This document shows, one piece after another, positions 16,423 to 24,705 of a stretch of 64,000 bases of DNA (its first letter is position 1; each line of letters opens with the position of its first letter). The stretch covers positions 1,736,001 to 1,800,000 of the forward strand of contig NZ_JBDOQT010000001.1 in NCBI RefSeq assembly GCF_039839785.1, written 5' to 3'. This stretch comes from Pelagibius sp. CAU 1746. GTDB lineage: Bacteria > Pseudomonadota > Alphaproteobacteria > Kiloniellales > Kiloniellaceae. A program made the translations under genes and the position numbers. The notes below the pieces were generated by a model. The model did not search any database, had not been told where the DNA came from, and worked only from the letters and a program-made list of their open reading frames with translations.

Positions 16423-18318
16423 ATGGGGCGTTTTGACGAGGTCTATCAGGCCTCCATGCAGGACCCTGAGGGGTTCTGGGGCAAGGCGGCGGAGGACATC
16501 CACTGGATCGAGAAGTGGGACAAGGTCCTGGACGACTCGGACCCGCCCTACTACCGCTGGTTTGCCGGCGGGACCCTGAACACCTGCTACAACGCCGTCG
16601 ACCGCCACGTGAAGGACGGGCGCGGCGACCAGGCGGCCATCATCTACGACAGCCCGGTCACCGACACCGTCAGCCACCTGACCTATCACCAGCTCCAGGA
16701 CGCCGTGGCCAAGTGCGCCGGGGCGCTGGCCGCGCGCGGCGTCGAGAAGGGCGACCGGGTCATCATCTACATGCCCATGGTGCCCGAGGCCCTCATCGCC
16801 ATGCTGGCCTGCGCAAGGCTTGGGGCCATCCACTCCGTCGTCTTCGGCGGCTTCGCGGCCAACGAGCTGGCGACCCGCATCGACGACGCCCGTCCCAAGG
16901 CGATCCTGTCGGCCTCCTGCGGCATCGAGGTGAACCGCGTCATCCCCTATAAGCCGCTGCTGGACGCCGCCATCCAGATGGCGATCCACAAGCCGGCGTT
17001 CTGCCTCCTGCTGCAGCGCCCGCAGGAGCAGGCGGAGATGATCGCCGGGCGCGACCACGACTGGAACGAGGCCGTGGATGCTGCCGAACCGCACGACTGC
17101 GTGCCGGTGGCCGCCACCGACCCGCTCTACATCCTCTACACCTCCGGCACCACGGGCCAGCCCAAGGGCATCGTGCGCGACAACGGCGGCCACGCGGTGG
17201 CGCTGAAGTGGTCGATGAAGAACATCTACGACATCGAGCCGGGGGAGGTGTACTGGGCGGCCTCCGACGTCGGCTGGGTGGTCGGCCACTCCTACATCTG
17301 TTACGCCCCGCTGCTGCACGGCGCGACCACGGTGATCTACGAGGGCAAGCCGGTCGGCACCCCGGACCCGGGCGCCTTCTGGCGGGTCATCGAGCAGCAC
17401 AAGGTGGTCAGCCTCTTCACCGCGCCCACCGCCTTCCGCGCCATCCGCCAGCAGGACCCGGAGGCCGAGCACCTGGCCAAGTACGACCTCTCGCTCTTCC
17501 GCGTGCTCTTCCTGGCCGGGGAGCGCTGCGACCCCGACACCCTGGAATGGGCGCTGGAGAAGCTGCAGGTGCCGGTCATCGACCACTGGTGGCAGACCGA
17601 GACCGGCTGGTCCATCGCCGCCAACTGCATGGGCATCGAATATCTTCCCGTCAAACCGGGCTCGCCGACGCGCCCCGTGCCGGGCTGGGACCTGCGCGTC
17701 CTCGACGCCGACGGCAAGGAAGTGCCGGCCGGCAGCATCGGCGCCCTGGCGGGCAAGCTGCCCATGCCGCCGGGCTGCTTCCCGACGCTGTGGAACGCCA
17801 AGGAGCGCTACACCAACGCCTACCTGAAGAACTTCCCCGGCTACTACGAGACGGGGGACGCTGGCATCATCGACGAGGACGGCTACGTCCACGTCATGGC
17901 GCGCACCGACGACATCATCAACGTCGCCGGCCACCGGCTTTCGACCGGCGCCATGGAGGAAGTTCTGGCCGCCCACCCGGACGTCGCCGAGTGCGCCGTC
18001 ATCGGCGTCGCCGACCAGCTGAAAGGCCAGCTCCCGGTCGGCTTCCTGGTGCTGAAGGCCGGCGCCGACTCCTCCAACGAGGTGACCAAGGAAGTGGTGC
18101 AGATGGTGCGCGACCGCATCGGCCCGGTGGCCGCCTTCAAGTCCGCCGCGGTGGTCAAGCGCTTGCCCAAGACCCGCTCCGGCAAGATCCTGCGCGCCAC
18201 CATGCGCCAGATCGCCGACGGCGCCGAGGTCAAGGTGCCCGCCACCATCGACGACCCGGCCATCCTGGACGAGATCAAGGAGACGCTGGCCAGCATCGGC
18301 TATCCGAAGGCGGGTTGA
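16423..18318 (+). CDS. prpE: Propionyl-CoA synthetase (AMP-forming)
   Basis: A 631-residue acetyl/propionyl-CoA synthetase of the ANL superfamily; the length and the motif set match PrpE. An N-terminal ACAS-type region (FDEVYQASMQDPEGFW) is followed by the ATP-binding motif YILYTSGTTGQPKGIVRDNG near 240, the adenylate motif HWWQTETGW near 390, and the hinge ARTDDIINVAGHRLSTGAMEE near 495. KTRSGKILR near 590 holds the catalytic, acetylation-prone lysine. The ATG at 16423 lies ten bases after GAGGGAG; a GTG at 16417 is also possible. It activates propionate (and acetate) for the methylcitrate or methylmalonyl route. It stands alone, flanked by repeats B and A. Confidence 0.9.
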   Translation: MGRFDEVYQASMQDPEGFWGKAAEDIHWIEKWDKVLDDSDPPYYRWFAGGTLNTCYNAVDRHVKDGRGDQAAIIYDSPVTDTVSHLTYHQLQDAVAKCAGALAARGVEKGDRVIIYMPMVPEALIAMLACARLGAIHSVVFGGFAANELATRIDDARPKAILSASCGIEVNRVIPYKPLLDAAIQMAIHKPAFCLLLQRPQEQAEMIAGRDHDWNEAVDAAEPHDCVPVAATDPLYILYTSGTTGQPKGIVRDNGGHAVALKWSMKNIYDIEPGEVYWAASDVGWVVGHSYICYAPLLHGATTVIYEGKPVGTPDPGAFWRVIEQHKVVSLFTAPTAFRAIRQQDPEAEHLAKYDLSLFRVLFLAGERCDPDTLEWALEKLQVPVIDHWWQTETGWSIAANCMGIEYLPVKPGSPTRPVPGWDLRVLDADGKEVPAGSIGALAGKLPMPPGCFPTLWNAKERYTNAYLKNFPGYYETGDAGIIDEDGYVHVMARTDDIINVAGHRLSTGAMEEVLAAHPDVAECAVIGVADQLKGQLPVGFLVLKAGADSSNEVTKEVVQMVRDRIGPVAAFKSAAVVKRLPKTRSGKILRATMRQIADGAEVKVPATIDDPAILDEIKETLASIGYPKAG

Positions 18319-18382
18319 GGCGTTATAAAGCGGGCAAGAGTTTGCTGTGGCGGCAAAGGCGAGCGTCTGTCTGCGCCGCTGT

Positions 18383-18421
18383 CACCCCCTACCCATCCTT
18401 CCCCCATCAAGGGGGAAGGGG
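18383..18421. repeat. Dispersed palindrome, family A (inverted partner)
   Basis: CACCCCCTACCCATCCTTC followed by CCCCATCAAGGGGG is the reverse-oriented form of family A. It faces the copy at 18450-18489 across 28 bases, so the two can fold into one large hairpin between prpE and the SDR gene. Confidence 0.8.
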
Positions 18422-18449
18422 CTCTTCTGAGCCGCTTCGACATCTTGTT

Positions 18450-18489
18450 CCCTCCCCCTTGATGGGGGAGGGTTAGGGTGGGGGTGGGG
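18450..18489. repeat. Dispersed palindrome, family A
   Basis: CCCTCCCCCTTGATGGGGGA followed by the tail GGGTTAGGGTGGGGGTGG, the best copy of the family in the window. It ends 15 bases before the ribosome binding site of the SDR gene. Confidence 0.85.
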
Positions 18490-18519
18490 CACCGTGAAGA
18501 ATTTGAGGGGACCGGAACT

Positions 18520-19329
18520 ATGCGTGTGAAAGACCAGGTCGTCGTGATCACCGGCGCGGCGTCCGGGATCGGCTACGGCTGCGCGCGGCGCTTCGCCGCC
18601 GAGGGCGCCAAGGTGGTGCTCTCCGACATCGACGCGGCGAAGGGGCAGGAGGCCCTGGAAAGCCTGAAAGGCGAGGGGGCGGAGGCCGTCTTCGTTCCCT
18701 GCGACGTCGGCGACAAGGCTGAGGTCGAGGCGCTGATCGCCGAAGCCGTGAAGGCCTTCGGGCGCATCGACTGCATGGTGGCCAACGCCGGCATCGTGAA
18801 GGCGGGCGACTTCCTGGACTTCACCGAGGAGGATTTCGACGCGGTGCTCCGCGTGAACCTCAAGGGTGTCTTCCTCTGCGGCCAGGCGGCGGCGAAGCAG
18901 ATGGTCAAGCAGGGGCCCCGGACTGGTGAGGGCGCCGACGGCACCTGCGGGACCATCGTCAACATGTCCTCCGTCAACGCCGTGATGGCGATTCCGGCCA
19001 TCACCCCCTACTGCGTCGCCAAGGGCGGGGTGAACCAGCTCACCAAGGTCATGTCGCTGGCGCTGGCCGACAAGGGTATCCGCGTGAACGGCGTCGGCCC
19101 CGGCTCGATCAACACCGAGATGGTGCGCGCCGTGAACAACGACCCGGCGGCCTGGAACCGGCTCATGTCGCGCACCCCCATGGGCCGTCTCGGCGAGCCG
19201 GAGGAGATGGGCAACGTCGCCGTCTTCCTGGCCTCGCCCGCTTCCAGCTACGTCACCGGCCAGACCATCTACGCCGACGGCGGCCGCCTGGGCCTGAACT
19301 ACACCGTCCCCGTCAAGGAGGATGGGTGA
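18520..19329 (+). CDS. Short-chain dehydrogenase/reductase
   Basis: A 269-residue classical SDR. The nucleotide-binding TGAASGIG lies at 12-19, NAGI near 90, and the active-site set is Ser in NMSSVN near 150 and Tyr/Lys in YCVAK near 164-168. The acidic LSDID at the end of the second strand suggests NAD rather than NADP. It resembles 3-ketoacyl-ACP-reductase-like and sugar dehydrogenase-like SDRs, and the substrate is not predictable. The ATG at 18520 follows GAGGGGA by nine bases. The next gene begins 33 bases after the stop on the same strand, so the pair is probably co-transcribed. Confidence 0.88.
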   Translation: MRVKDQVVVITGAASGIGYGCARRFAAEGAKVVLSDIDAAKGQEALESLKGEGAEAVFVPCDVGDKAEVEALIAEAVKAFGRIDCMVANAGIVKAGDFLDFTEEDFDAVLRVNLKGVFLCGQAAAKQMVKQGPRTGEGADGTCGTIVNMSSVNAVMAIPAITPYCVAKGGVNQLTKVMSLALADKGIRVNGVGPGSINTEMVRAVNNDPAAWNRLMSRTPMGRLGEPEEMGNVAVFLASPASSYVTGQTIYADGGRLGLNYTVPVKEDG

Positions 19330-19362
19330 AGGATTAGGAGCGGGCAGAGCAGGACTCGGTCC

Positions 19363-20361
19363 GTGGCCGAGATTACCGTCAGCTTCAACGAAGCGCTGGC
19401 CGCCGCGGTGGCGGCGCTGAAAGCTGCCGGGGCGTCGCCTGCTCATGCCGCCGCGACCGGGCGCGCCCTGGTGACGGCGGAGGCCGAGGGCAACCGCGGC
19501 GTCGGCCTGAAGCATCTCTTCGCCTACCGCGACGCCCTGGCAGCCGGGCGCGCCAGGGGCGAGGCCGAGTCGGTCGTCGAGGAAGTCACCGAGGTCGTGA
19601 CGCGCGTCGACGCCGCCGAGGGCCTGCCGCACCTGGGGTTCGAGTTGGCGCTGCCGCGCCTTTCGGAGGGGGCGGAGCGGCTGGGTCTGGCCCTGCTGAC
19701 GCTCAGCAACGGCTATCCCTGCGGGGCGCTGGGCTACTTCGCGCGCAAGCTGGCCGAGGAGCACGGCTTCGCCGCCCTGGTCGCGGCCAACGCCGGCCCG
19801 GCGGTCATGGCCGCTTCCGGGGGCAAGACGCCGGTCTTCTGCACCAACCCCATCGCCTTTGCGGTGCCGAGGGGCACGGAGGATGCGCCGGCCCTGGTGA
19901 TCGACCAGTCGTCGTCCTCCTCTTCGCTCGCCAAGCTCCGCGAATACGCAGAGGCGGGGCGCGAGATCCCGGAGGGCTGGGGACTCGACCCGGCGGGCCA
20001 CCCCACCACCGACGCCCGCGCCGCCCTGGCCGGCAGCCTGTTGCCCTTCGGCGGTGCGCGCGGCGCCAACATCGCGCTCATGGTGGAGATGCTGGCGGCG
20101 GGCCTCACCGGCGCCAACTGGTCGAAGGACGCGCCGGCCTTCAACAAGGGGGCGAAGTCGCCGGGTGCGGGCCTCTTCGTTCTCGCGGTCTCCCCGGTCT
20201 CCGGCTTCCATGCGCGCCTGCACGACTGGTTCGAGGCGGTGCAGGCCGACGAGGGCGTCCACCTGCCCGGCCTCGCCAAGGGCGAAGCCCTGCACCACGC
20301 CCGCCACCGCGGCTTCGCCGTCGACGCCGAGCTGTGGACGCGGGTGAAGGCGCTGGCTTAG
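19363..20361 (+). CDS. Ldh-type (malate/lactate/ureidoglycolate family) dehydrogenase, atypical active site
   Basis: A 332-residue member of the type 2 malate/L-lactate dehydrogenase family, whose NAD(P)H fold is unlike classical dehydrogenases. Recognisable parts are GALGYFARKLAEEHGFAALV near 125, the segment GKTPVFCTNPIAFAVP near 155, and the glycine-rich LPFGGARGANIALMVEMLAAGLTGA near 230. The place where the family has Ser-His-Gly (RGxxSHGxxRL) reads EGNRGVGLKHL here, so the usual catalytic Ser-His is replaced by Asn-Arg. It may catalyse a different reaction or be inactive. The start is GTG, with GAGCAGGA upstream. It follows the SDR gene closely. Confidence 0.8.
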   Translation: MAEITVSFNEALAAAVAALKAAGASPAHAAATGRALVTAEAEGNRGVGLKHLFAYRDALAAGRARGEAESVVEEVTEVVTRVDAAEGLPHLGFELALPRLSEGAERLGLALLTLSNGYPCGALGYFARKLAEEHGFAALVAANAGPAVMAASGGKTPVFCTNPIAFAVPRGTEDAPALVIDQSSSSSSLAKLREYAEAGREIPEGWGLDPAGHPTTDARAALAGSLLPFGGARGANIALMVEMLAAGLTGANWSKDAPAFNKGAKSPGAGLFVLAVSPVSGFHARLHDWFEAVQADEGVHLPGLAKGEALHHARHRGFAVDAELWTRVKALA

Positions 20362-20416
20362 GCCTTCACGTGCAATCTCTATTGAGGGCGTAATCCGGAG
20401 GGAAGGGATTCGGCCT

Positions 20417-20458
20417 TCACCTCCATCCCGGCCTTCTCCCTTCAAAGGGGGAAGGCGA
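20417..20458. repeat. Dispersed palindrome, family A (diverged, inverted partner)
   Basis: CACCTCCATCCCGGCCTTCT followed by CCCTTCAAAGGGGGAAGGCG. It is the weaker half of an inverted pair with 20483-20523, in the gap between the convergent Ldh-type and peroxidase genes. Confidence 0.65.
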
Positions 20459-20482
20459 GTTCTCTTGCCGCCGCAAACTCTT

Positions 20483-20523
20483 TCCCCTTCGCCCCCGATG
20501 GGGGAGGGTCAGGGTGGGGGTGA
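20483..20523. repeat. Dispersed palindrome, family A
   Basis: CCCCTTCGCCCCCGATGGGG followed by GAGGGTCAGGGTGGGGGTGA. It is very similar to the copy at 18450. Confidence 0.75.
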
Positions 20524-20570
20524 CACCCGCTCCGCAGGAAAGCTGCCAGCCGGACCTTCGGTCCAGTTGG

Positions 20571-22124
20571 CTAGCGGATCTGGAAGCCGACTTCCGCGGT
20601 GTCGCCGATCCCCGTGTTGCGCTGGACGATATCGGCCAGGCTGCCGGTGTTCTCGATGATCGTCAGGCCTTCCGGCGAGAAGGTCTCTGCATTGTAGACC
20701 GCTTCGGCGAGCAGCGGGTTGGTCAGGGCCTGGGTGAAGGCGTCGTTGGCCACCATGGTCTTCAGGAGATCGCCCATCATCTCCTTGTCGTCGTAGCCCT
20801 CGGCGAAGATGCCGACGAACCATTCCAGCTTGTCGATGTCGCCGTAGGCGTCCTTCAGCTTGGCGGCCAGCGCCGGGTCGCGGGTCAGCTCCTCGAAGCT
20901 CTGCGCCGGCTTCTTGCCGTAGTAGCCGCGGTAGGCGTTGTAGGGCGCCAGCTCGCAGCGCCGCGCCATGGCGAGACTGCTTTCCTTCACCTTCATGAGG
21001 AAGTCCGGCGTGTTGCCCAGGGCGATCTTGCCGGCAAGCTGGTGGGAAGCCTCGCGGCAAACCCGGTCGATGCCGGTCTCCAGCAGCCAGGCGTTGCCGT
21101 GCCGCAGGGCGCTGGAATCGCGTGTTTCGCCGTTGAAGCTGACGGTGGAGGGGATGAGGTCGTGCCAGCGGTAGAGCAGGGCGAACTCCACCGCGATCCA
21201 GTTGGTGCGGTACCAGCGCTCCTTCTCCGCCATGCCGGGGACGGCCATCAGCGGGAAGTCCGCGGGCGCGATGTGCACGATGTAGTCGCCGATGACGATC
21301 TTCAGCAGCAGCACGATGCAGATGTTGCGCGTGGTCTGGAACAGGCGCTCGTCGTCCCAATCCGGATGCGCCTTCTGCAGCTCCCCGGCGATGCGGTTGT
21401 GCTCGCGCAGGAAGAGGGTGTTCATCAGCGTGTTGCCGAGGGTCGAGTTGCCGTGCTCCAGCCCGACGGCGAAGCTGGTCTTCTTGTGGGCGTCGTCGGC
21501 GTTGGCGAAAACGCGGTTGAAGTTGTCTTCGCTGTAGAGTTTCTCGAACTCCGGGCGCAGCTGCACTTGTCCGTCGCGCTCCTCGAACAGCGGCGCGGGA
21601 AAGATTTCGCCGTCGATCGTCTGGCTCTTCAGGCGGCCGCCTTCGAAGCTACGCAGCATGGCGGTCTGCGCTTCGGTGATGCCGTAGATCTGGCAGAGAT
21701 CGATTTCGTGGTTGCTCTCGTTCTCGGAGAAGTCCTGCTCGTCCGGCTTCTTCCACTTGGTGCGCAGGAAGCTGTCGGTAAACCACTGCGCGAAGAAGGG
21801 GAAGAGCAGGCTGGTGTCGCGGGCGCGCAGGTCGCTGGTTTTCGCGAACAGCTTCAGCACCTCGTCCTGCGGCGGCAAGGCGGCGTTGTAGGCGGCTGCG
21901 GCCGGCAGATGGCGGCCGGAAAACCGCCGGTCGGTCAGTCCGCGCCAGGTGGTATAGGACGCCGCCATGGAGAAGGGGCGCGGGCGCGGTCCGGTAGCGT
22001 AGGCGTAGGTGTTGATAAGGCGCTTGTTCAGCAGGCGGTGCAACGGCGGCACGGCGGTGACGGCCTTCAGGGCCGCGCCGAGCAGCCGGTCCTTGAGGGA
22101 GGTCTGTTTTTCGCTGCCGGCCAT
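20571..22124 (-). CDS. Cyclooxygenase-like animal haem peroxidase (prostaglandin H synthase family)
   Basis: A 517-residue animal-type haem peroxidase with unusually clear likeness to vertebrate cyclooxygenases. HEIDLCQIYG near 139 matches the distal-His segment GHGVDLGHIYG, and FEGGRLKSQTIDGEIFP follows as in the animal enzymes. LREHNRIAGEL matches WLREHNRVCDLL, and RLFQTTRNICIVLLLKIVIGDYIVHI is colinear with the cyclooxygenase helix. ALLYRWHDLIP near 320 keeps the equivalents of the radical Tyr385 and the proximal His388. YNAYRGYYGKKPAQSFEELT and the C-terminal NDAFTQALTNP align with the region of aspirin-target Ser530, here Thr. No signal peptide or EGF domain is present. ATG 22124 has AAGGGGAA upstream. 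The predicted role is fatty-acid dioxygenase/peroxidase; substrate unproven. It stands alone. Confidence 0.88.
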   Translation of the reverse strand: MAGSEKQTSLKDRLLGAALKAVTAVPPLHRLLNKRLINTYAYATGPRPRPFSMAASYTTWRGLTDRRFSGRHLPAAAAYNAALPPQDEVLKLFAKTSDLRARDTSLLFPFFAQWFTDSFLRTKWKKPDEQDFSENESNHEIDLCQIYGITEAQTAMLRSFEGGRLKSQTIDGEIFPAPLFEERDGQVQLRPEFEKLYSEDNFNRVFANADDAHKKTSFAVGLEHGNSTLGNTLMNTLFLREHNRIAGELQKAHPDWDDERLFQTTRNICIVLLLKIVIGDYIVHIAPADFPLMAVPGMAEKERWYRTNWIAVEFALLYRWHDLIPSTVSFNGETRDSSALRHGNAWLLETGIDRVCREASHQLAGKIALGNTPDFLMKVKESSLAMARRCELAPYNAYRGYYGKKPAQSFEELTRDPALAAKLKDAYGDIDKLEWFVGIFAEGYDDKEMMGDLLKTMVANDAFTQALTNPLLAEAVYNAETFSPEGLTIIENTGSLADIVQRNTGIGDTAEVGFQIR

Positions 22125-22429
22125 CTTGTTTTCCCCTTTTGCCTTGAGCCCTCCGTTATGGAAAGTGCCGCGGTGGCGGGCAATCGCAATTCGGGGGCAG
22201 GGCGCAGGGTATAGGGCGAGATTCCAGGCGGTGGCGCATCGGCGCGCGCCGTTAGTCCCAAGGCACTGGCGATCCAGCGCGACGCGCCCCTTGCGGGCGG
22301 CAACCTTCTGCGCGGGAGCGCCGTGCAGAGCGCGGGCCTCGACGATCAATTCACCTTCGACCGGATCCCGTCCGCAGGGCCCCGGTGACCTCTACGCCGG
22401 GCACTGAAGCGGCAGGACGGCTGCGGCAG
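22125..22429. other. Upstream region of the peroxidase gene; no gene seen
   Basis: About 300 bases between the peroxidase start and the terminator of trcR. No coding frame here has a ribosome binding site or family likeness. It should hold the peroxidase promoter, but no clear -35/-10 pair was found. Confidence 0.5.
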
Positions 22430-22470
22430 AAAAAAAACCCCTCCCGCGCTGACCGCGGGAGAGGCTTTTT
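22430..22470 (-). terminator. Rho-independent terminator of trcR
   Basis: On the minus strand the stem CCTCTCCCGCGG / GCGCGGGAGGGG-like is followed by a run of eight T. It starts about 18 bases after the trcR stop. A shorter T run on the other strand makes it partly bidirectional. Confidence 0.88.
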
Positions 22471-22487
22471 CACTCGATGGTGATGCC

Positions 22488-23141
22488 TCAGTCGTTGCCG
22501 CTTTTCGGCAGGCCGAAGTTTTCCAGCGAGAAGGGATTGTCCGGGTCGCCGGCGGGCTCGGGCGCGGCGGCCTCTTCCTGCTCGTACTCCGGCTTCGGCA
22601 GGGTGATGCCGGCCTTCTCGGCGGCCTTGCGGGCCTTCTCCACGGCGGTGTTGAGGTCGCCCTGGCTGCACAGGCCCAGCAGCACGGGATCGCGCGGGCG
22701 GATGTTCGGCGAGTTCCAGTGGCTGCGGTCGCGCACCGCCTGGATCGTGGTCTTGGTGGTGCCGATCAGGCGGGCGATCTGGGAATCCTTCAGCTCCGGA
22801 TGGTGGCGCACCAGCCAGGCGATGCCGTCCGGCTTGTCCTGGCGCTTGGCCACCGGCGTGTAGCGCGGGCCTTTGGTCCGTTTGGACGGCTGCGGCAGGT
22901 TGCTCTTGGCCATGGCCAGGCGCGCCGAAGCGTCTTTCTCGCAGCGCTCGATCTCCGCGCGGGTCAGCTCGCCGCTGGCGATCGGGTCCATACCCTGGAT
23001 CCCCACGGCCACCTCGCCGTCGGCGATGCCCTGCACTTCCAGGGCATGCAAGCCGCAGAAATCGGCAACCTGCTCGAAGGTCAAGCCGGTGTTGTCGATC
23101 AGCCAGACGGCCGTCGCCTTCGGCATGAGCGGTAGTGACAT
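22488..23141 (-). CDS. trcR: Cell-cycle transcriptional regulator TrcR (DUF1013)
   Basis: A 217-residue DUF1013 protein, a family confined to alphaproteobacteria and described as cell-cycle transcriptional regulator TrcR. The N-terminus MSLPLMPKATAVWLIDNTGLTFEQVADFCGLH contains a helix-turn-helix-like unit. A second possible one is WLVRHHPELKDSQIARLIGTTKTTIQAVRDRSHW near 105-138. The tail is acidic and proline-rich. The ATG at 23141 has a very strong ribosome binding site, GGAAGGAGG, six bases upstream on its strand, which decides it over the longer frame. Single gene with its own terminator. Confidence 0.9.
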   Translation of the reverse strand: MSLPLMPKATAVWLIDNTGLTFEQVADFCGLHALEVQGIADGEVAVGIQGMDPIASGELTRAEIERCEKDASARLAMAKSNLPQPSKRTKGPRYTPVAKRQDKPDGIAWLVRHHPELKDSQIARLIGTTKTTIQAVRDRSHWNSPNIRPRDPVLLGLCSQGDLNTAVEKARKAAEKAGITLPKPEYEQEEAAAPEPAGDPDNPFSLENFGLPKSGND

Positions 23142-23334
23142 CAGATAATCCTCCTTCCATCCGACCGGCGGCAGTTCCCTGCGCCCGGCCGGCGGCACGT
23201 TATTCATGCCGACGTGGGAATACCCCCAATATAGGGCCCCGCCAAGCGCGAATAAAGCTCGGGGCCGCGGTTTGCCCGGAAATTCTCCCGCGGGGTCAGC
23301 GGGGCGCCCCTAAGGCGCTGAATCCCGCGGTTTT

Positions 23335-24339
23335 TCAGTCCAAAGTCAGGACGATCTTGCCGATATGGCTGGAGGATTCCATCAGCTCGTGGGCCTTGGC
23401 GGCCTCGGCCAGGGGGAAGCTGGCGGCCATGACCGGGGCGATCTTCCCGGCCTCCAGCAGGGGCCAGACCTTCGCCTTCAGGGCCTCGGCCAGGGCGGCT
23501 TTCACGGCCACCGGGCGGGCGCGCAGGGTGGAGCCGGTGATGGTCAGGCGCTTCATCATCACGGCGGCGAAGTTGACCTCCGCCTTGGGTCCGTCCAGGA
23601 AGGCGATGAAGCTCAGCCGCCCGTCCGTCGCCATGGCCTTGATGTCGCGGGGGATGTAGCTGCCGCCCACCATGTCCAGGATGACGTCGACGCCCTTGCC
23701 GTCCGTCGCTGCCTTGACCACCTCGACGAAGTCCTCCTCGCGGTAGTTGATGGCACGGTCGGCGCCCAGATCCTCGCAGGCCTTCACCTTTTCCGCCGAC
23801 CCGGCGGTGGCGAAGACGGTGCAGCCGAAGGCCTTGGCGAGCTGGATCGCCGTGGTGCCGATGCCCGAGGTGCCGCCGTGGACCAGGAAGCTCTCGCCGG
23901 GCTTGAGGGCGGAACGCTCGAAGACGTTCACCCAGACGGTGAAGAAGGTCTCCGGCAGGGCCGCGGCCTGTGCCAGGGAGTAGCCCTTGGGGACCGGCAG
24001 GCACTGGGGCGCCGGCGCCAGGCAATACTCGGCATAGCCGCCGCCGGTCACCAGGGCGCAGACCTGCTCGCCCAGCTTCGGCGCGCTGACGCCGGCGCCC
24101 AGGGCCACGACCTCGCCGGCGATCTCCAGGCCGGGAATGTCGGAGGCGCCCGGCGGCGGCGGATAGCTGCCCTGGCGCTGCAGGCAGTCGGGCCGATTGA
24201 CCCCGGCCGCCGCCACCTTGATCAGCACCTCGCCCTCGCCCGGCTGGGGGACCGGCCGCTCGGCCGGCTTCAGCACCTCCGGGGCGCCGGCCTCGCTGAT
24301 CTCGATCACCTTCATAGTTGCGGGCAGGCTCTGGCTCAT
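23335..24339 (-). CDS. NAD(P)H:quinone oxidoreductase, PIG3/zeta-crystallin type
   Basis: A 334-residue zinc-free medium-chain dehydrogenase. The GroES-like N-terminal half contains AAAGVNRPDCLQRQGSYPPPPG, the signature of the PIG3-type NAD(P)H quinone oxidoreductases. The Rossmann half has VHGGTSGIGTTAIQLAKAFG near 145-165, where the Gly-rich turn binds NADPH. Then come LDMVGGSYIPRDIKAMATDGR and a C-terminal SSSHIGKIVLTL. No zinc-ligand cysteine cluster is present. The ATG at 24339 follows GAAGGAGC. The enzyme would reduce quinones or electrophilic ketones in the cytoplasm. It is divergent from the DUF1192-dctB genes. Confidence 0.9.
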   Translation of the reverse strand: MSQSLPATMKVIEISEAGAPEVLKPAERPVPQPGEGEVLIKVAAAGVNRPDCLQRQGSYPPPPGASDIPGLEIAGEVVALGAGVSAPKLGEQVCALVTGGGYAEYCLAPAPQCLPVPKGYSLAQAAALPETFFTVWVNVFERSALKPGESFLVHGGTSGIGTTAIQLAKAFGCTVFATAGSAEKVKACEDLGADRAINYREEDFVEVVKAATDGKGVDVILDMVGGSYIPRDIKAMATDGRLSFIAFLDGPKAEVNFAAVMMKRLTITGSTLRARPVAVKAALAEALKAKVWPLLEAGKIAPVMAASFPLAEAAKAHELMESSSHIGKIVLTLD

Positions 24340-24522
24340 GGGGGCGGCTCCTTCATTTTGGGGCTTGCGGTGCGGGGGATGAATCGCCTTCCTAGGGAGG
24401 GATTTAGTATAGTGCCTCCGGGCAATTGAAAAGGGGCCGGGAGGCCCTGAAGCGCCGCCGGCCTTCGGGCGGGACCGGCGGAAAACTGCGGAATGGACCG
24501 CGAGACTGGGAGGCAGTGCCCC

Positions 24523-24705
24523 ATGGATGTGGACGACCTGGAGCCGCGCAAGCAGCGCCCCAAGCCCAAGGATCTGGAGAGCCTGGGCGTCGAGGAACTG
24601 GAGGAGTACCTGGCCGAACTGGAGGCCGAGGCCCAGCGTGTGCGCGACAAGATCGCCGCCAAGAAGAGTTATCTGAGCGGTGCGGACTCCCTCTTCAAGA
24701 GTTGA
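24523..24705 (+). CDS. DUF1192 family small protein
   Basis: A 60-residue protein. MDVDDLEPRKQRPKPKDLESLGVEELEEYLAELEAEAQRVRDKIAAK is the full DUF1192 pattern: a Lys/Pro-rich start and a short coiled coil (about 25-50). The end is SGADSLFKS, as in other members. The function of the family is unknown. GGGAGG lies nine bases before the ATG. Its last 26 bases overlap the beginning of the dctB frame. Confidence 0.85.
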   Translation: MDVDDLEPRKQRPKPKDLESLGVEELEEYLAELEAEAQRVRDKIAAKKSYLSGADSLFKS

